Positions 59,339-64,000 of a stretch of 64,000 nucleotides of DNA are shown piece by piece. The position numbers and the translations under genes are program-made. This stretch comes from Magicicada septendecula (taxonomy: Eukaryota > Arthropoda > Insecta > Hemiptera > Cicadidae). Location: NCBI GenBank assembly GCA_034769895.1, contig CM068370.1, positions 46,490,344 through 46,554,343 of the forward strand, in the 5' to 3' direction. Below the pieces are notes generated by a model, which searched no databases, had not been told where the DNA came from, and saw only the letters and a list, made by a program, of their open reading frames with translations. Numbering within the stretch: the first letter of the stretch is position 1; each line of letters starts with the position of its first letter.

Positions 59339-60755
59339 TGTGACAATTTAAAAGGAATTTAAATAGCACAAAATAATTTTTTATTCAAAATAACGCGTGA
59401 GATAATAATTCACCCTCCCCTCTGTACCTGAATGCCTGTATCAACTTGTAAAAATCTAGTACGGACATGAAAATTACTCTATATTGAAGCGAATATTAAT
59501 AATCATCCTAATTAAATAAAAAGACGTGATAATAATAAATGAAATGCCTAACTCGATAAAGAAAATGTAGGATTATTAATAATAGTTAATTAGTGTAAAA
59601 GTAATAATAATAAAAGTACGAACTACTTTTCTCTCTCCGCGTGAACTGCGCCCGCTTCCCTACTAACCGCCGCAAAACCAACCCCAGTCGAGCGAAAATC
59701 TCAGACAAGGTAACAGCTTTACCATGTGTCGTGAAGGTAAACGTGTGAATATATACCAAAAACGATGCCACAGAAAGTAAGTGTTTCGTGGTGACATACT
59801 CCACATGTAGTTGAAATGAAGTGAAAAGTAAAACAAGTTAAGTAATTGAAATGTAGAGAAATAACTAAAAATAACTAACATAGCCGACACATCTCTTTAT
59901 AACAATGTTTAAATTGTAAGGTATGTTCCATACCATATAAAAAGGTAACATTAGTGCAGTTAAAAGTAAAATGTGAAAAGTGAACACCAACGTCAGGAGT
60001 GAAGCAACGACGACAACTTTACGAGCTCCAGGTAGCAGAATCCTTTCGTCATGATCGCAACTTAGAATCAACAAAATAAATGGAGGAACCCGAATGACAA
60101 CGAAGAACGTCCAGGAACACCAACTGAAGAGGATCCGCAAGAGAACCTGCCGCAGATACACCTTATACCCAGGTGAAACCAAACCGTTATCTTTCTAACA
60201 ACCACAACAAAAAACAGTACATTTTGTAAAGACTCATTAAAATCATGTAAATGTTAACATAGTAATGTTTGTAGTTACTGTAACGAAATAATAGTAATCT
60301 GATGATAGTTAAAGGTAAAGTTAATTCGAAATTTGATCAAACTATTCTTCTAATAGTTTGCATAATGTTGAAGTATTTTAGAACATTATAAAGTTAAAAC
60401 CCGGATCCGAGGTATTCAATGTAATTTACAACTGTATGGTTTGCTCATCAGAGTAACATTTTAAAGAGTATAAGAGCATTTGATGCAGAATCTATCAGAA
60501 GTTTATTTTAACGTAAAAACAAAAAGATAACCATTATTTTTAAATCATTATTTAAGAAGCCATAATAAAGAGATGTTTTTGCTAAAAAATCCAGAGAGTG
60601 AGTAAATTTACGTACCCTAAGACAAATTCCTGTTCTATATATTTTCCCAATTTGTTAGTAAGTAATTTGTACTAACAACGGCAGCCGGTTTAATTGAAAG
60701 CAACCAATTAAACTGGCTCCCTGTGTTATAATGTCTTAACAGGAGAGACGTTATA
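59339..60755 (+). repeat. Solo LTR related to Gypsy C
   Basis: It begins TGTGACAATTTAAA (Gypsy C on its own strand begins TGTGACGATTTAAA). It has CGGATCCGAGGTATT about 350 bases before its end, as in C, and AATAAAGAGA near 60565, matching C's probable polyadenylation region. It ends ACGTTATA where C ends ACGTTACA. GCGG flanks it on both sides (59335-59338 and 60756-60759). No internal region is present, so it is a product of LTR-LTR recombination of an older relative of C. Confidence 0.8.
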
Positions 60756-60930
60756 GCGGCATTCAGAAAAACAGAACCCGACTGTCAAGTCGTGTCAACT
60801 AGCATTTCCTTGTCACGGTAAACTATTTTATAATGAATCAATGACTTCGTAATAAGCGACAGTGCAAAACCTTCGCGCTGAGAGAGAGAGGTCAGGAAAG
60901 AAACTCGTAAAAAAAATGGCTCGTAAAGAG

Positions 60931-61006
60931 TGTGACCCCCTTTGCCAGTGTATGTAGTCTGGCGTACCCCTTTTGCCAGTGTATGTAATCTGGTGTGACC
61001 CCCCCC
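60931..61006 (+). repeat. 32-bp tandem repeat, a little over two units
   Basis: Units at 60931-60962 and 60963-60994 share CCAGTGTATGTA-TCTGG and a C-rich run, followed by a partial third unit. It lies in the non-coding internal region of the LARD-like element. Confidence 0.75.
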
Positions 61007-61642
61007 TGTCGCGGTTTAGCCATGTACCTGGGTAGCGGTAATGGTGTGTAGTGTCCCCTTATCTCACCTCGCACGATCGGACGATGTGGAGATGTGCTCT
61101 CCACCTTGTCGTCCGTGTGCCGTGAAGAGAAGTTGCTGTGGTCATAAAGCGCTTTTAAGGTGAGTGACCCCTCTAGTTTGATCTCTCGCTCTCAGCCGTG
61201 CGGTTGGTTGTCGATGCTCTTGACCAATCACCCTTCTCGGCTCTTGTTGTAACTCAAGTCTGTTGTACCCTCACATACTGAGTCGCAGTCCTCATGTTCG
61301 GGCGTGAACATGTTCCATGCTCATTAATATATTAATTTGTAACCCCGCTTTCGGTCGCCTTGCCTGGTGAGCGGCGCGGGGACTGATCACCCCCTCGTCG
61401 TTCACTTTCAGTGAGGAAGCATTGCTGCGCGCAGGCAACGTTTCTAAGGTGACGGAAGGTAGCCCTTTCAGTGGTTTCCTGATGGCGGCTAGTGCCGCGT
61501 TAGTATCTTAATTTTCCCATTTACGTACATAAGGTACGGGTTTCCCCTGACTCGACTCTGTTTGGTTACACTGACCGTACCGATTAATTTTGGTGAATTT
61601 GACCTTGGACAACCGTCGCTCCTGCTCCCGACGCTTGCCTTT

Positions 61643-61653
61643 CGGGGGGGGAG
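61643..61653 (+). other. Polypurine tract of the LARD-like element
   Basis: CGGGGGGGGAG lies two bases before the 3' LTR, the usual place of the plus-strand primer. Confidence 0.8.
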
Positions 61654-61655
61654 TC

Positions 61656-62937
61656 TGTTGCAATCATTCGTCTTCTGCCGAACGCAACAATCCGCGAATT
61701 GTACCTTGCCCGACGCACTGACGTCACGCCCTCCCTTTTACTAACCCTATCGTTGGCTTTGTTAAATCTCGTCAGTCTCCCATCAAACGCTGTGAGCAGA
61801 GCGGACCGTCGCCGGACTTTCGTCAAGTATGGGAGCCTCAATAACCAAGGTAACTATGATTGTTTTTGAGCTATCGTAAATCAATGCTAGTGGCTAATAA
61901 TTTTGTATATAACGTTTGTAACGAAAAGAAGAAAACTTGTAATAGATGTAAAAAGATTGTTATCCATAACCAACCAAGACGTATCTTGTCTGTAATAGTC
62001 AGCCTCGCCTAAAACTAAATTTCAGTCAGTCACCTTGATGAAAAGACCTAAGATATCTAAGGTTATACTCGTTATATATGTAATTTGAAGTCGTAACCTT
62101 GTAATGTAATTTTGTAATATTGTAAGTTGTAACTACGCACTGTATGAATCCATGTGTGCGTGTTAATCGAACGATGTGGGTATAAAGTGTACTAAAAGAT
62201 GTGAAAACTTTCAGTTCAAAACTTGGTTCGACGTTCCGGACCGAAGACACGAGAACACGAACTTCGTACAGTTTTTACATAATCTTCCAGCACAGACATA
62301 GCAGTGGTTCAAAGCAGGTACTGAGAAACACGCAGCCGTAGCCACCAGACACAGCAGGTTGCAAAAGGACTTACCTGGATTGCCAAGTAATATTTTTACC
62401 TTTAATAACTTACAGTGGCAGTTGTTGCATAATCACGAAGCAAAAACGAGACAAACTAGTTACTCATCATAAGTGTTAGAAACAATTTTATAAACTTTTG
62501 TGATAGACAACAGTGTCAGAAATTTATAAGTAGATCACAGCATGTACGCTGAACACCATTTTGTAAACTAGTATTGATTTATGCGACAGCCCCATATTTA
62601 GCATTTAACATTTTCTATACTCAATTTTTCAAAAAAAAATTAGCTCAGCACTGACCGTTGCTGACTGGCACATAATTAGGTAAATTTTAGAGGCTCGTAA
62701 TGTTTTTGAAATAAACGGGTCGCATCCGGCTCAGCTCACAGATTGATGCTTTCAACAATTTCTTTTACTTGCACCTCCTCCCTTTATAGAATTATGTTAA
62801 TTATAGAAACACTTGAGAAATAAGTTACAACACAGAAAAAGTGTCTTTAGCATTTTGATTGGATTTAGATATTATATTATGTTATTTGTGTGTATGCTGG
62901 ACACTTCCGGGGCCCAGCAGCGGGAAGTGCCGCAGCA
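61656..62937 (+). repeat. 3' LTR of the LARD-like element
   Basis: Matches 57270-58562 throughout with scattered changes, including a shortened segment near 62060 relative to 57680. It is followed by GAAG and the resumed mariner. Confidence 0.88.
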
Positions 62938-63036
62938 GAAGTTTGTAGCTGCTGTATGAAATTACTTTAAAGGAAATATATACCATTTTTGTGAAATAAA
63001 CTAATTCTGGGGACTTTTTGAATCTACCTCATAAAT
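62938..63036 (+). pseudogene. Mariner element 2, C-terminal end and right terminal repeat
   Basis: After the LTR element the transposase ends with FVAAV, a stop, then NYFKGNIYHFCEI, matching the mariner C-terminal WxKC..S.GNYFEGD pattern. TTCTGGGGACTTTTTGAATC then CTACCTCATA (63007-63036) is a mariner-type right terminal repeat ending at TA. Confidence 0.75.
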
Positions 63037-63128
63037 ACAATATACATGGCACATAGAGGCCCCGATGTTGTCATTTTCAACAACGTTGATTCATTATCAT
63101 TATTATCTTAGTAAAGTAAGTTCTTTTT

Positions 63129-64000
63129 TTGGATTTCGTTGTCCATGACGTGTCTGTTGATTAACTAGATATAATTATACCACTACTGACTCGGAACACA
63201 AAGTTCTTTATTTACTAACTCACAAACAAAATACACAAAAACATAACCTTCACTGCCGAATACAAATACAACAACAGCATAAACTTCCTAGACTTCTCCA
63301 TCACAAAATTTGAACACAGACACAAATTCAGTATATACAGAAACCCACTACAACTGACACACTAACATACAACTCCTCCAATCACCCAAATCAACACAAA
63401 CTAGCTGCCTTCAGAACTATGACACATAGACTTAACAACATCCCACTAGATGAAAAAGACTACAAAGACAAACTAAACACGATAAAATATCTAGCAGAAT
63501 CCAATGGATACAACAGAACAATAGTCAATAAACTCCTACACAAAACACAAAACAAACATCAGACAAAGACAGAAAACAACAAATTCATAACACTAACATA
63601 TATCAATAACCACACTGACAAAATAGCTAACAAATTCAAAAAAATCAGGATACAGAATTCCATACAAAACTACAAACAAAACAGAACACACACTATCAAT
63701 ACACACACACAAAGCACAAAACAAATTCGATCTACCTGGTGTTTACAAACTAAATTGCTCAGATTGCAACAAATTCTACATAGACCAGACAGGACATGGC
63801 TTCAAACAAAGATACATTGAACACACAAAAGCACTACACTCCACTCCCGAATCCACCTTTGCAAACAATGTCATTGAATCCAGCTTTGTCCACACATACA
63901 AAAACATCAACAACAACATGGATATTCTACACCTACACACAAAAGGCCGAAAACTAGACACTCTTGAACAATTTGATATATACAAACACACAAACACATA
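63129..64000 (+). pseudogene. Penelope-like element 3 (runs off the window)
   Basis: The first 84 bases (63129-63212) are the element's 3' terminus in reverse orientation. They are joined directly to RT-coding sequence (TNKIHKNITFTAEYKYNNSINFLDF region). RT thumb (MTHRLNNIPLDEKDYKDKL) is open at 63419-63820. GIY-YIG and C-terminal codons follow in shifted frames to the window end. YVDD is not included; the copy starts just after it. It is more than 90 percent similar to 54657-55620 by eye. Confidence 0.83.

Larger units (their letters stand above)
57270..62937 (+). mobile_element. Non-coding LTR retrotransposon (LARD-like)
   Basis: Two LTRs of 1,293 and 1,282 bp, a primer site, a polypurine tract and GAAG target duplications make a complete structure. 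The internal 3.09 kb contains no retrotransposon gene. Removing the nested solo LTR leaves about 1.7 kb of non-coding internal sequence. The LTRs differ at perhaps 15-20 sites by eye, older than Gypsy C. It must have been mobilised by an autonomous partner that is not present. Superfamily is open: the primer site would suit Copia-like or some Gypsy elements. Confidence 0.88.

Overview
The window is eukaryotic repeat DNA, most likely from an arthropod with a large, transposon-rich genome. It carries Ty3/Gypsy elements with insect-type gag and pol, a Helentron-type Helitron, mariner, hAT, Penelope-like and non-LTR elements and a tRNA-derived SINE. I found no host protein-coding gene, no tRNA or rRNA gene, and nothing bacterial. 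An insect is favoured by the element mix, but the order cannot be fixed from sequence alone.

Region 1 (1-45,822) is a stack of nested insertions. The base layer is Gypsy-like element A (+ strand), with very long LTRs (about 2.9 kb), a primer binding site and a gag gene but no pol. Its first LTR runs from 3,986 to 4,755 and resumes at 20,216-22,503. It is split by a Helentron (4,756-20,215, minus strand) that encodes Rep, helicase and a C-terminal endonuclease. The Helentron is itself split inside its Rep gene by Gypsy C (9,206-18,546, minus strand), a young element with 4-bp GGGT target duplications and nearly identical LTRs. The gag of A is split between two codons by Gypsy B (23,823-39,594). 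B is not a single copy: it reads LTR-internal-LTR-internal-LTR with a 7,114-bp period, and both internal copies carry the same frameshifts and stops. Gag of A resumes at 39,599. A second A-type LTR follows (41,577-44,523), then a truncated second gag fused at 45,590 to another LTR end. At the left edge lies the 5' half of Gypsy D (837-3,985, minus strand), whose Gag has a RanBP2-type zinc finger and whose primer site matches lysine tRNA.

Region 2 (45,823-53,528) holds older debris: a possible TIR element, a decayed non-LTR retrotransposon C-terminus, a 280-bp SINE with a perfect 13-bp target duplication, a hAT (ZMYM1/DUF4371-like) relic, an RNase H-bearing non-LTR relic, and a Penelope-like foldback.

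Region 3 (53,529-64,000) has two decayed mariner copies around a head-to-head pair of Penelope-like elements with reverse transcriptase and GIY-YIG endonuclease. The second mariner is split by a non-coding LTR element (57,270-62,937) with a methionine-initiator-tRNA-like primer site, a polypurine tract and GAAG target duplications. That element in turn contains a solo LTR (59,339-60,755, GCGG duplications) related to Gypsy C. A third Penelope-like copy runs off the right end.

Nearly all coding regions are broken. Gypsy C is the closest to intact: gag, protease-RT-RNase H and integrase are all open, with one frame break before integrase.
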